A stretch of DNA of 64,000 nucleotides from Opitutales bacterium (GTDB lineage Bacteria; Verrucomicrobiota; Verrucomicrobiia; Opitutales; JABSRG01). A program made the translations under genes and the position numbers. How positions within the stretch are numbered: position 1 is the first letter of the stretch; each line of letters begins with the position of its first letter. The stretch lies in NCBI GenBank assembly GCA_028280845.1, contig JANQKZ010000019.1, positions 62,001 to 126,000 of the forward strand, in the 5' to 3' direction. Shown piece after piece: positions 29,571 to 37,759 of the stretch. A model generated the notes under the pieces. It was not told where the DNA came from. It was given only the letters and a program-made list of their open reading frames with translations, and searched no databases.

Positions 29571-31691
29571 ATGAAACGAACACTTCTTCTCACGCTTCAA
29601 GGCATCGCCCTGATCCTCTCGGCTTCCCCTGGCCATGCCCAATCCATCGGCACAGTCCCGAAACCCCTTTTCTCCGATCCCTACTACCACGGCTCCTGTG
29701 ACCCGGAAGCGGTATGGAACGAGAAAGCCGGCGAGTGGTATGTCTACTACACTGCCCGCAGAGCCGAGCGACAAAAGAGCACCTATGTCGGCACCCCGAT
29801 CGGCGCGCTCAGCTCGCCCGACCTGATTCACTGGACCTTCCAAGGCTACTGCAGCTTCGATGGAATCCCAGGCAAACCCGACATGCCGGTGACTTACTGG
29901 GCGCCCGGCATAATTGTCGATGGTGACAGCCTGCACATGTTCGTCACCTACAAGGATAACGCCAAGCCGCCATGGGGCGGCAAAGGCGTCATCCGGCACT
30001 ACACCGCACCCCTGACCGATCCGGTGAACGGTTGGAAGCTCGCGGACACGCCCGAGTTCAACCAGCCGGACCCCATTGACGCCTCGCTAATCAAGATCGG
30101 GGACGAATTCCGGGCCTACTACCGCGTCGGCCAGGGTGGCGGAATTCAATGGGCCACCAGTCCAGACCTCAGGACCTGGAATAACCGCGGCCAATGTCCG
30201 GGCGACGTCAACGCCAAGGACCGGGGATTTGGCTATCAAGAGGCCCCCTACGTCTTCGAGTTTGGTGGTGCCTACTGGATGCTCACCGATCCGCATGATG
30301 GACTGGCAGTCTTCCGCTCAGACGATGGCGTGACCTGGTCGCAGAAACCCCGCATTCTTCTCGAACCCGGCACAGGACCACAGGACCATACCCGTGCCCG
30401 TCACCCTTCCGTGATTGTGAAGAACGGCCGTGCCTTCATTTTCTATCACGTCGAGCCCAACCGCCCCTACCCAACACCTCCCGCCGAGCAACGAACGGTG
30501 CATCAGAAAAAGTCTTTCCTCCAGATCGCCGAGCTCAAGATCAAGGGCGACACCCTGACCTGCGAGCGCGACACCAGGCTGAAGCTTCCCTCCATCCTCC
30601 CGCAACGATGGTCGAAAGCGAAGGTCAATGCCTGGTATGATGAGACCCCGTGGCCGGTCGGTGCGAACTTCATCCCGTCCAGCGCCATCAACCAGCTGGA
30701 GATGTGGCAGGCGGATACGTTTGATCCTGAGACCATCGATCGCGAACTCGGATGGGCCGCCTCCATCGGGATGAACAGCATGCGTGTCTTCCTACATGAC
30801 ATTGCCTGGCAACAGGATCCCGAGGGTTTCCTCGATCGTGTCGATCAGTACCTCGAGATTTCTCACAAGCACGGCATTGGCACCATGTTAGTGATCTTCG
30901 ATGGTGTCTGGAATCCATACCCGAAAGCAGGCAAACAACCGGAACCCAGACCGCGGGTTCACAATTCTGGATGGATTCAATCACCGGGACGGGACATCCT
31001 CGATGACCCCGCCGCGCAGGATGCACTCAAGTCTTACGTCCAGGCTGTAGTGACGCGCTTCAAGAACGACGAACGCGTCCAGATCTGGGACCTCTTCAAC
31101 GAACCGGACAATGCCAACGGAGGCAATTTCGGTGGCGGTAGCAAGGAGCCCGATCTCAAGCCATCCTTGAAGAAGCAGCGCGCCTACGAGTTGCTGTGGA
31201 AGACCTTTGCATGGATTCGCGAGATCCAGCCAAGCCAACCACTGACCGTGGGTGTCTGGGGTGGACCGAACTGGCTGGATCGGCCCGATTATATCGAACA
31301 GCTATCGCTGGACCAATCGGATACTATTTCCTTCCACACCTACAGCGGCCCCAAGGAGACCCGCCGCATGGTCGAAGGATTGGCGAAGCGCGGTCGCCCT
31401 ATCCTTTGTACCGAATACATGGCTCGCGGTAACAACTCCACGTTCCAGGGCATCCTCCCCATCTTCCACGAGCATCGTGTTGGCGCATACAACTGGGGAT
31501 TGGTCGATGGAAAGTCGCAGACCATCTATCCGTGGAACTCGTGGAAGAAAAAATACATCGCTGAACCAGAACCCTGGTTCCACGACGTTTTCCGCCGCGA
31601 CGGGAGGCCTTACAGCACCGATGAAATCAGCCTGATCCGCAAACTGACTGCAAGCCCACAAGCAAGCCCTGATTTCTCTCAGCAGGATTGA
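29571..31691 (+). CDS. Two-domain glycosidase: GH43-like propeller fused to GH5-like barrel
   Basis: A 706-residue secreted protein joining two catalytic-type domains. Residues 30-340 are a five-bladed propeller of the GH43/GH32-like type: SCDPEAVWNEKAGEWYVYY (base Asp), DPIDASLIKIGDEFRAYYR, and YQEAPYVFEFGGAYWML (acid Glu in QEAP). Residues 355-690 form a TIM-barrel GH5-like domain: WPVGANFIPSSAINQLEMW, NSMRVFLHDIAW, DLFNEPDN (acid/base Glu511) and ILCTEYMAR (nucleophile Glu615). The linker is short (KLPSILPQRWSKAKVNAW). Both domains retain their key acids, so the protein may remove side chains and cut backbone in one chain. It ends the GH2-GH30 series on this strand. The specificity is unknown. 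Confidence 0.84.
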   Translation: MKRTLLLTLQGIALILSASPGHAQSIGTVPKPLFSDPYYHGSCDPEAVWNEKAGEWYVYYTARRAERQKSTYVGTPIGALSSPDLIHWTFQGYCSFDGIPGKPDMPVTYWAPGIIVDGDSLHMFVTYKDNAKPPWGGKGVIRHYTAPLTDPVNGWKLADTPEFNQPDPIDASLIKIGDEFRAYYRVGQGGGIQWATSPDLRTWNNRGQCPGDVNAKDRGFGYQEAPYVFEFGGAYWMLTDPHDGLAVFRSDDGVTWSQKPRILLEPGTGPQDHTRARHPSVIVKNGRAFIFYHVEPNRPYPTPPAEQRTVHQKKSFLQIAELKIKGDTLTCERDTRLKLPSILPQRWSKAKVNAWYDETPWPVGANFIPSSAINQLEMWQADTFDPETIDRELGWAASIGMNSMRVFLHDIAWQQDPEGFLDRVDQYLEISHKHGIGTMLVIFDGVWNPYPKAGKQPEPRPRVHNSGWIQSPGRDILDDPAAQDALKSYVQAVVTRFKNDERVQIWDLFNEPDNANGGNFGGGSKEPDLKPSLKKQRAYELLWKTFAWIREIQPSQPLTVGVWGGPNWLDRPDYIEQLSLDQSDTISFHTYSGPKETRRMVEGLAKRGRPILCTEYMARGNNSTFQGILPIFHEHRVGAYNWGLVDGKSQTIYPWNSWKKKYIAEPEPWFHDVFRRDGRPYSTDEISLIRKLTASPQASPDFSQQD

Positions 31692-31855
31692 TCCCAAGGC
31701 ATGGAACGCTCACCCCGGTCAATGCCGACAATTGTTTACGGAATAATGCCATTCGAGCCATAAAGGGCTTTATCCGCTACCTTGTTATTTTCCTGCGGAT
31801 TTCACGCTCCCATACCACAGGTATCCGCCTCATAGATCTGCTCGAGAATCAAAAA

Positions 31856-32932
31856 TCACTCCACCAGCTTAACCGTCTTCTTCCGCTTCGCACTGAGCAC
31901 GGCGGAGTCCACGATCTGCTGGCCGATGCGGGCCACTTTAGGATCGAGCGGTCCGGTAATCTTTTCACCAGTTTCCAGGCAGTGCAGGAAGTAGTTCACC
32001 GGGTTGTCATAAGGCTTTTTCAATGCCGGCACCTTGACCTGTTTTCCTTCAGGATGTTGTTCCGTCTGCATCCGGATCGTATCGCCATAATCGTAGCTGG
32101 CAATGGTCCCCTTGGTCCCTTTCAAGACAAACCCGCACATCGGCTGAGGTTGGTGAATCCACGGATCAGTAAAAGTGCCCCAGCGGGTTTCAAACTTGGA
32201 TAACCCACTCGCATAACGGGCGATGGTCACAGAGTGTTCATCCACCTCCAGCCCTTTGGGCTCATCCACCATGGTGCAAACCTCCAACGGCTTTTTGCCC
32301 TGATGGAACCAGGTGCCCAGGGTCACCCCATAGCCCAGATAATCCAGGAGCGACCCGCCCCCATGCTTCTGCTTATACCACCAGCTGTTCGCTTTACGGG
32401 CAGCCGTCGGGGTCGTCTCCACCTTGTCCGCCGTGTGATACAGCGGGCCCCGATTGCCGTCGTAGTAATGGACTTCCTGCAACTTCCCGATTTCCCCGGC
32501 CACCACCAGGGCATGTGCTTTCACATGGCTGGCCACCCAGCGCAACGGCCAATTGATGACCATCTTCTTCCGCGTGCCCTTCATCGCCGCAATCATACGA
32601 TCCGCATCTTTCAAAGACGCCGCAAAGGGTTTCTCCACGAAAACGTGAACCTTGTATTTTGCGACCCGTTCCACCCAGATGGCGTGTTCCCCAGTCGGCG
32701 GACAGAGGATCACCACATCCGGCTCCGCCTCTTCCATGCATCGCTTCCAATCCGTGAACACCCGTTCCTCCGGGATATCAAAGTGCTCAATCGACCGCTC
32801 CATCTCCTCCCGGTCGTCATGGCACACCCCCACGATTTCAGCGCGCGGATGCTCATGCACCAACCGCAACAGGTCTCCCATATGCATGTGGGAAAAATTG
32901 ATTCCAGCGATTCTCCAGGTTTTCTTTTTCAT
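31856..32932 (-). CDS. Gfo/Idh/MocA oxidoreductase, last gene of the large reverse operon
   Basis: A 358-residue cytoplasmic oxidoreductase, started at ATG 32932 (MKKKTWRIAG) instead of the ATG 30 bases upstream. The Rossmann segment is RIAGINFSHMHMGD, which lacks the usual GxGxxG glycines. HVFVEKPF holds the signature Lys. GGSLLDYLGYGVTLG is the catalytic helix region. The atypical NFSHMH loop suggests altered cofactor binding. It follows the four-helix-bundle and phosphotriesterase-family genes, so it may be co-transcribed with the SIS/ROK operon, though the repeats between them weaken that link. A dispersed repeat sits just upstream of its start. Confidence 0.83.
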   Translation of the reverse strand: MKKKTWRIAGINFSHMHMGDLLRLVHEHPRAEIVGVCHDDREEMERSIEHFDIPEERVFTDWKRCMEEAEPDVVILCPPTGEHAIWVERVAKYKVHVFVEKPFAASLKDADRMIAAMKGTRKKMVINWPLRWVASHVKAHALVVAGEIGKLQEVHYYDGNRGPLYHTADKVETTPTAARKANSWWYKQKHGGGSLLDYLGYGVTLGTWFHQGKKPLEVCTMVDEPKGLEVDEHSVTIARYASGLSKFETRWGTFTDPWIHQPQPMCGFVLKGTKGTIASYDYGDTIRMQTEQHPEGKQVKVPALKKPYDNPVNYFLHCLETGEKITGPLDPKVARIGQQIVDSAVLSAKRKKTVKLVE

Positions 32933-32934
32933 GA

Positions 32935-32970
32935 TATTTCTCACTGAGGTACGGAGGCGCAAAGTCTCAG
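32935..32970. repeat. Dispersed GC-rich leader repeat, copy 5
   Basis: TTTCTCACTGAGGTACGGAG and GCGCAAAGTCTCAG, another copy of the family seen at 4901, 5253, 6085 and 7233. It lies directly in front of a Gfo/Idh/MocA start codon, as do copies 1 and 4. Confidence 0.6.
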
Positions 32971-33009
32971 TCTAATGTTCCATTGATTTAGGTTAAAGGT
33001 GACAGATAA

Positions 33010-33050
33010 AATCCAATCCATTTCCAAATCGAAATCCTAATCCAAATCGG
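33010..33050. repeat. Heptad-like AAATCC repeat, downstream of the four-helix-bundle gene
   Basis: ATCCAATCCATTTCCAAATC then GAAATCCTAATCCAAATCGG. It overlaps the last codons of the four-helix-bundle gene (residues ...NTDLD). A similar run flanks the other side of that gene at 33440-33472. Confidence 0.6.
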
Positions 33051-33432
33051 TATTTCCATAAAAAGACTCCTCTTCATTGGCTTCAAATCCTCGCCCACCC
33101 AGTTTGCTCAATATTTTTGCCATCCTATCTAAGTTTACTTTTTGAGAGCGACTTTCCTCTTCGCTTAATGCCTTGCATACGACGAGAACGTCTTGGAGCG
33201 CTGCACATTCGAAAACCGACCCTCGAGCGATTTCAAAAAATCGACGACGATCCGCCTGCGACGATTTACCATTTCCTTCAGCAATATTTAAAGGAACGGA
33301 CTGGCTAGCTCTCAACCACTGGTCACGAGCATGGCGAAGGGATCCAGATAGTAATTCAGACTTCAGGAAAACCCACCTTACGTATCCCAAAGCAAGTTGA
33401 TAAACGTCTAATTTTTCATGACCAAGGGACAT
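33037..33432 (-). CDS. Four-helix bundle protein (S23/IVP family)
   Basis: A 131-residue protein of the 23S rRNA-intervening-sequence/four-helix bundle family. It has the signature EKLDVYQLALGYVRWV, then WLRASQSVPLNIAEGNGKSS, RRRFFEIARGSVFECAALQD and a C-terminal helix. These small alpha-helical proteins are common in Verrucomicrobiota and Bacteroidetes, often near repeats; no firm biochemical function is known (one relative, Avd, assists diversity-generating retroelements, but no reverse transcriptase is present here). It is flanked on both sides by AAATCC-type heptad repeats; its C-terminal NTDLD is encoded by one. It interrupts the operon between the phosphotriesterase-family and Gfo genes, so it looks like a mobile small-gene insertion. 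Confidence 0.85.
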   Translation of the reverse strand: MSLGHEKLDVYQLALGYVRWVFLKSELLSGSLRHARDQWLRASQSVPLNIAEGNGKSSQADRRRFFEIARGSVFECAALQDVLVVCKALSEEESRSQKVNLDRMAKILSKLGGRGFEANEEESFYGNTDLD

Positions 33433-33439
33433 TTTGTTT

Positions 33440-33472
33440 TCGATTTGGACTTCGATTATGATTTGGATTTGG
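33440..33472. repeat. Heptad-like AAATCC repeat, upstream of the four-helix-bundle gene
   Basis: On the plus strand CGATTTGGACTTCGATTATG then ATTTGGATTTGG. On the minus strand it encodes the last residues of the upstream phosphotriesterase-family protein (SLSKSKS) and then forms the leader of the four-helix-bundle gene. Confidence 0.6.
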
Positions 33473-34394
33473 AGAGAGAGGATTTAAAAGCATAAGCCTT
33501 CCGCGGGGTAGAAACAAAGATCCTATCCAGATCCTCCTGCCGCAGGCCAGCCTCGATCAACTGTGGCGCGAACCGATCCACCAGGAATGTCAGTCCCGGT
33601 GCCCCCCCATAGCTCTTCCAATACGAATTTCGGGCAGCGTCCATACCCAACATGAGTTGGTCGGGATACTCCGGGAACAACCGGACCATCAAGTCCAGGG
33701 TCGGATTCCCCTCGGTCTTCCACCGGAAAGCACTGTCATATTCCAAGTTGACTCCCGTGCTCAGGACCTCGCGGTGATACCCTACATCCGGCTTCCGGTC
33801 TAGATGCGAAAGGGTCACCTTCGACAAGTCTACCCCGTAGGAGAGGAAGCGCTCCACTTGCTCGAGCCCCAGGGCTCCCTGCTCCGTATGCGTCAATATT
33901 GGCACTCCCGTCTCCACATGAGCCTGGCCGGCCCCCTCGATGACGCGTTCCTCCCGCAGATAGATCTTGTCTTCCGTCGCCACCTTGATCAGGCCGGCCC
34001 GGAGGGAAGAGCCTTCCAGGCCCGTTTCAATTTCATCCACGAATAGTCGAGCAAACTGATTCGTGCTCCAGTCATGACTCCAGTGATTCGACGGGTAATA
34101 CTGCGCAAGATGTACTCCGGTTGGAACGACGATGTGGATGCCGGCTGCCTTGGATAACTTTGCCTGTAACTGGGCATTCCGCCCGCAGCCCCCCGGCATG
34201 GAATCGATCACTGCATCCACCCCTGCTGCCTTTAAATCCCGCAGCTCGGCCAACAGCTTTTCCCGGTCATTGAGCAGAAAGTCCGGATAGCGATCCGTGG
34301 CATACGAAGTATCGATTACAATATGCTCATGGGCGTAGCAGACACCCAAATCCTGTGGAGGAATATCCCCCAATATCGTCCGAACCTGACTCAT
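33456..34394 (-). CDS. Phosphotriesterase-family metal-dependent hydrolase/lactonase
   Basis: A 312-residue amidohydrolase-superfamily protein of the phosphotriesterase (Php/PTE) family. All expected metal ligands are visible: His22 and His24 in AHEHI, a carboxylated-Lys candidate Lys137 in GLIKVAT, His169 in LTHTEQG, His197 in LSHLDR and Asp252 in MLGMDAAR. Characterised bacterial relatives are lactonases or sugar-phosphate lactonases as well as organophosphate hydrolases. Its ATG overlaps the stop of the MBL-fold gene (ATGA), showing translational coupling. Together with the UlaG-like neighbour it suggests two lactone-opening steps. Its C-terminal tail SLSKSKS is encoded by a heptad repeat and looks like a recent extension. 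Confidence 0.88.
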   Translation of the reverse strand: MSQVRTILGDIPPQDLGVCYAHEHIVIDTSYATDRYPDFLLNDREKLLAELRDLKAAGVDAVIDSMPGGCGRNAQLQAKLSKAAGIHIVVPTGVHLAQYYPSNHWSHDWSTNQFARLFVDEIETGLEGSSLRAGLIKVATEDKIYLREERVIEGAGQAHVETGVPILTHTEQGALGLEQVERFLSYGVDLSKVTLSHLDRKPDVGYHREVLSTGVNLEYDSAFRWKTEGNPTLDLMVRLFPEYPDQLMLGMDAARNSYWKSYGGAPGLTFLVDRFAPQLIEAGLRQEDLDRIFVSTPRKAYAFKSSLSKSKS

Positions 34395-35230
34395 GGTTTG
34401 GATTCCAGAGATAGCCGCTCCCCCGCCCGCATCCTCCGAAAGGCCTGGCCAAGCTCCTTACAGGTCGCTTCAAAGCGGTCCGGACTCGCCGTGTTAAAGG
34501 TAAACATTTCGTAGTGACACGGGATGACCAGTCCAGCCCCGATGCTCTTGGCCAACTGCGCGGCTTCCTCTCCATTCAGGTTACCCGCCACCCGCCGCTC
34601 CGGAGCCCGACCATTAATTGGGAGAAAGGCGACATCGATTTCGAAAGGAGCCAGGACATCCATCAGTCCATCAAACAACAGCGTATCTCCGCTGTGATAA
34701 ACCGTCCAGGGTCCAATCTTCGCCACAAACCCCTGAAAAGCCGGGGTGCGCTCCTCATGGGCCGCCGGAATGGCCGTGAACTGAATCTCAACCACGTCCC
34801 TAGGAATTCCTTCAGCCAGGCCAATCATCTCCTCCCGGTATCCCCCCAACCGGTCTGCTGCGAAATCCACATTGGCTTCGGGCAACACAAGACGAAGCCC
34901 CGGGTTACTCCCGAACAGGGCGAGTAAGGTCTCCCCGTCCAAGTGATCCGTGTGATTGTGGCTTGAGGTCACCACATCGATTTCCATCAGGGCACCGGGC
35001 TGCACCACCTGCTCCGTCATACGGATATGCGGCTTATCCGTCTCCACATACTTTCGGGTCAGCGAGTCCGATAAATACGGGTCAAAGAGTAAACGAGTAT
35101 CCTGCCACTGGAGGAGGAAACCACTTTGGCCAAGCCACCAGATATGCAGCTGATCCGTCAGGGCACGGGCCATCTCCAGATCGCGGAGAAAGGTTTCTTC
35201 TTTCTGAATGGGTTGAATCATCTTTGACAT
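34391..35230 (-). CDS. MBL-fold metal-dependent hydrolase (UlaG-like lactonase)
   Basis: A 279-residue metallo-beta-lactamase-fold protein resembling the UlaG/L-ascorbate-6-phosphate lactonase group (COG2220). The metal motif HNHTDHLD (His91, His93, Asp95, His96) follows EIDVVTSS. A later HSGDT supplies the bridging Asp, and VIPCHYEMF is the last His ligand. WWLGQSGFLLQW near the start is a typical first strand pair. It lies 18 bases after the MetE-like gene and overlaps the phosphotriesterase-family gene by 4 bases. I infer hydrolysis of a sugar lactone, perhaps phosphorylated. Relatives also include other amide/phosphoester hydrolases. Confidence 0.86.
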   Translation of the reverse strand: MSKMIQPIQKEETFLRDLEMARALTDQLHIWWLGQSGFLLQWQDTRLLFDPYLSDSLTRKYVETDKPHIRMTEQVVQPGALMEIDVVTSSHNHTDHLDGETLLALFGSNPGLRLVLPEANVDFAADRLGGYREEMIGLAEGIPRDVVEIQFTAIPAAHEERTPAFQGFVAKIGPWTVYHSGDTLLFDGLMDVLAPFEIDVAFLPINGRAPERRVAGNLNGEEAAQLAKSIGAGLVIPCHYEMFTFNTASPDRFEATCKELGQAFRRMRAGERLSLESKP

Positions 35231-35248
35231 GGTTTGCCGGGGCTCCGC

Positions 35249-36277
35249 TCATAACTCTCCACGCACCATTCGCGTCCCAGCCACCATATGGTTCAGCTTC
35301 TGCCTCGCCGCCCATCGGGCTGTCTGGCTCAATCCACAATCGGGCGCAAACACGAGGCGGTCTGCCGGTGCGTGTTCCATGCAGAGCCGGACCCGATCCG
35401 CAATCAGCTCAGGGCTCTCAATAAAATAGCTCTTCACATCCACAATCCCGACCGCCACATCCATGCGCTCCGCAATCTGGGCAATCAACTCGATCTCGGC
35501 AAACTCACGGTTGGCCATTTCCACATGCATTTCATCCGCATGGAAATCGAGGAAATCGGGGAACATCGGTGCGATCTGCCGATACCCCACGGCGTGCCCT
35601 TTAAAATTCCCAAAACACAAATGGGTGCACACCCGAACCTTTCCCGCGATTGGCTCTACCGTGCGGTTAAAAATATCCACAAAGCGCTGCGTATCTCCCT
35701 TATACGCATAGCAACTCATTGAGGGTTCATCCACACAGATCTCCTCGCACCCAGCATCCCGCAAAAGCTCCAACTCCTTTCGAATGAAGGGTAACAAGGC
35801 CTCGGTAATCGCCCACCGGTCCGGATACTGCGCGTTCGGCAGTAGCCGGCCGCTCATGGTGTAGGGCCCAGGGACACTCATTTTCAGGGCTACCCCCTCT
35901 GGGGCGAGCCGTTTTAACCGCTCAAATTCTTCTACCGCCCCGAGCCCCCGTGGGGCGCGAATCTCTGCTGTGATCTCATGCTTTCCTCGCTGGTCATGAG
36001 CGGGTGGCCCGAACTTCCGCGGGGACTCCGACTCTAGATCGATCCCTTCCAAGTAGCCGTAGAAGGATAAATTAAAATCAAAGCGAGTCTGCTCACCATC
36101 AGTGATCACATCCAGCCCGGCCGTCACCTGGTCATGGATGGCTGTGACCACGGCATCGTCTTGCATTTCAGCAATATCCGCGGACCCAAACGCATCCAAA
36201 TGCTCACGGGCATGTTCCAGCCACCCGGGAAACGGGTAACTACCAATTACAGAGGTTCTAAGGGGTAACGATTTCAT
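35249..36277 (-). CDS. Stand-alone MetE C-terminal-domain-like protein
   Basis: A 342-residue protein (start ATG 36277; an ATG five codons upstream is possible) that matches only the catalytic C-terminal barrel of cobalamin-independent methionine synthase. It has RTSVIGSYPFPGWL at the start, then DGEQTRFDF. The four zinc ligands appear intact: His219 and Cys221 in CTHLCFG, Glu253 in HVEMAN, and Cys314 in APDCGL. It lacks the N-terminal barrel that binds methylfolate in MetE. Stand-alone homologues include methyltransferases that use other methyl donors and the epoxyalkane:coenzyme M transferases. Its place inside a sugar-type operon is unexplained: thiol alkylation, demethylation or C-S bond chemistry are possibilities. 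Confidence 0.85.
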   Translation of the reverse strand: MKSLPLRTSVIGSYPFPGWLEHAREHLDAFGSADIAEMQDDAVVTAIHDQVTAGLDVITDGEQTRFDFNLSFYGYLEGIDLESESPRKFGPPAHDQRGKHEITAEIRAPRGLGAVEEFERLKRLAPEGVALKMSVPGPYTMSGRLLPNAQYPDRWAITEALLPFIRKELELLRDAGCEEICVDEPSMSCYAYKGDTQRFVDIFNRTVEPIAGKVRVCTHLCFGNFKGHAVGYRQIAPMFPDFLDFHADEMHVEMANREFAEIELIAQIAERMDVAVGIVDVKSYFIESPELIADRVRLCMEHAPADRLVFAPDCGLSQTARWAARQKLNHMVAGTRMVRGEL

Positions 36278-36361
36278 AAAACTAAATTCCAAAATTCAGA
36301 GGCAAAAGGGACAACGCTCCCTAAAAAAATCTTACTCCTACTCTCAATCTTCATCTCCATC

Positions 36362-37759
36362 TCACCTTACCTCCCCACGATTCTTCCTCCAATCCTCAGC
36401 CCCCGTATGAGCCGGTGCGTCCGGCACCTCCAGCACCGCACCCAGCTGGCGAAGCCTATTCTGCAAATCCGGCACATCGATTTCCGTCGCCCCGCAGCCC
36501 TGTTTCAGGGAGAGCGCTGCCGCAATCCCCACGACTTGCCCCATCGACATGGTTTGGCCCATTGAACGGCAAGAGGCATGGGCGTCATGGGTTGCGCTAA
36601 AGCAACGTCCAGCTACCCACACGATTTCCTCATTTTCAGGGACCAGGCAGCGGTAGGGAACGTCATAAGCATCTCCCCCAGGGACGTAGGCCCACGCGGT
36701 TTCAGCTTGGCCCTGAACTCCCTCTCGATGGTCCTCAATCGGCGCTCCACACAAGAGGACACAATCCTCAAAACGTGCCACCGATAAACAGTCATCCCGG
36801 GTTAATCGATACGCTCCGTTCACCCGGCGGGTTTCTCGTACACCGATCTGGTGCGAGAGTCCGATGATGTTGCTCCGTTCAAAGCCGGGAACCGCTACCC
36901 GTAAAAAATCCTCATAAAGAAATGCCTGGCGACGCCCCTCCCGTTCCGCCCCTGTCATCTGCTCCGGATCCAGGGGATCCATACCCGCCACCCGGACGGC
37001 AACCGTAGAAATACACCCTTCCGCATTCATTCGGTGAATACTTCCGGCCTTTCGCGGGAGGGGAAATTGCCCGGTTTCGACCGCCATGGCCATTTTTTCT
37101 TTCAACATCTGCTTGCCCCCGGCCCGCTCATAGGTATCGAGATCGACATTCGACATGCGGAAGGTGGTGGTCAGGGTTTGGGCGGGTTCCAGCTCTCCCG
37201 CCTTTTCGTAGGCGATACCGGCCAGATGGCAGAAATCCGCATCCCCCGAGGTATCGATGAAGCGCTTCGCCCGGATCTTGAAGAACCCTGCTTTGCCCCA
37301 GAAAATTGCCGCTTCCGGATTCCCGGAATCGGAGCACTCCACCTCCACCAGTATGCTATGCAGGAGGACACGCACTCCATGCTCTTGCGTCAATCCATCC
37401 CAAACCCATTTCAAGCGCTCCGGGTTGTAATTCACCCCTGTTCCGGCCCCGTAGGTATTCGGGCGCAAAAACACTGCTCCCACCGCATCCAATCGGTCCA
37501 CCACCAGATCGGGTAAGCCGCCCACTACCTTCCGGGGGTGGTCTCCCGGTGTAAAGAAGCCATAAAATGTATCCAGCATTTGGGTACTCGTTCCACCCAG
37601 AAAACCATAACGCTCCACCAGCATGACCCGATCGACTCCCGCACGTCGGGCCGCCAGGGCGGCGCACAGGCCCGCAGACCCTGCACCAACGACCAGGACA
37701 TCCACCTTGGCCAGGATGGGAATCTGTTTCGTCATCAACATGGAGGCACGGAGCTTCAT
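36362..37759 (-). CDS. FAD-dependent oxidoreductase (FAD_oxidored family)
   Basis: A 465-residue flavoprotein of the PF12831 type. VDVLVVGAGSAGLCAALAARR (residues 19-39) is the dinucleotide-binding fold, VERYGFLGGTSTQ the flavin loop, and RAKRFIDTSGDADFCHLAG the second nucleotide-contacting segment. The C-terminal part has WVAGRCFSATHDAHASCRSMG and MGQVVGIAAALS, typical of the family. Members oxidise varied small molecules; exact substrates are mostly unknown. Its start overlaps the stop of the upstream SIS gene (ATGA). An 84-base gap separates it from the MetE-like gene. It is presumably one oxidation step of the operon pathway. Confidence 0.87.
   Translation of the reverse strand: MKLRASMLMTKQIPILAKVDVLVVGAGSAGLCAALAARRAGVDRVMLVERYGFLGGTSTQMLDTFYGFFTPGDHPRKVVGGLPDLVVDRLDAVGAVFLRPNTYGAGTGVNYNPERLKWVWDGLTQEHGVRVLLHSILVEVECSDSGNPEAAIFWGKAGFFKIRAKRFIDTSGDADFCHLAGIAYEKAGELEPAQTLTTTFRMSNVDLDTYERAGGKQMLKEKMAMAVETGQFPLPRKAGSIHRMNAEGCISTVAVRVAGMDPLDPEQMTGAEREGRRQAFLYEDFLRVAVPGFERSNIIGLSHQIGVRETRRVNGAYRLTRDDCLSVARFEDCVLLCGAPIEDHREGVQGQAETAWAYVPGGDAYDVPYRCLVPENEEIVWVAGRCFSATHDAHASCRSMGQTMSMGQVVGIAAALSLKQGCGATEIDVPDLQNRLRQLGAVLEVPDAPAHTGAEDWRKNRGEVR

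Noticed and set aside
33037-33432. Diversity-generating retroelement accessory (Avd)
   Set aside because: The four-helix-bundle family resemblance is real but no reverse transcriptase, template repeat or variable-repeat gene is present.
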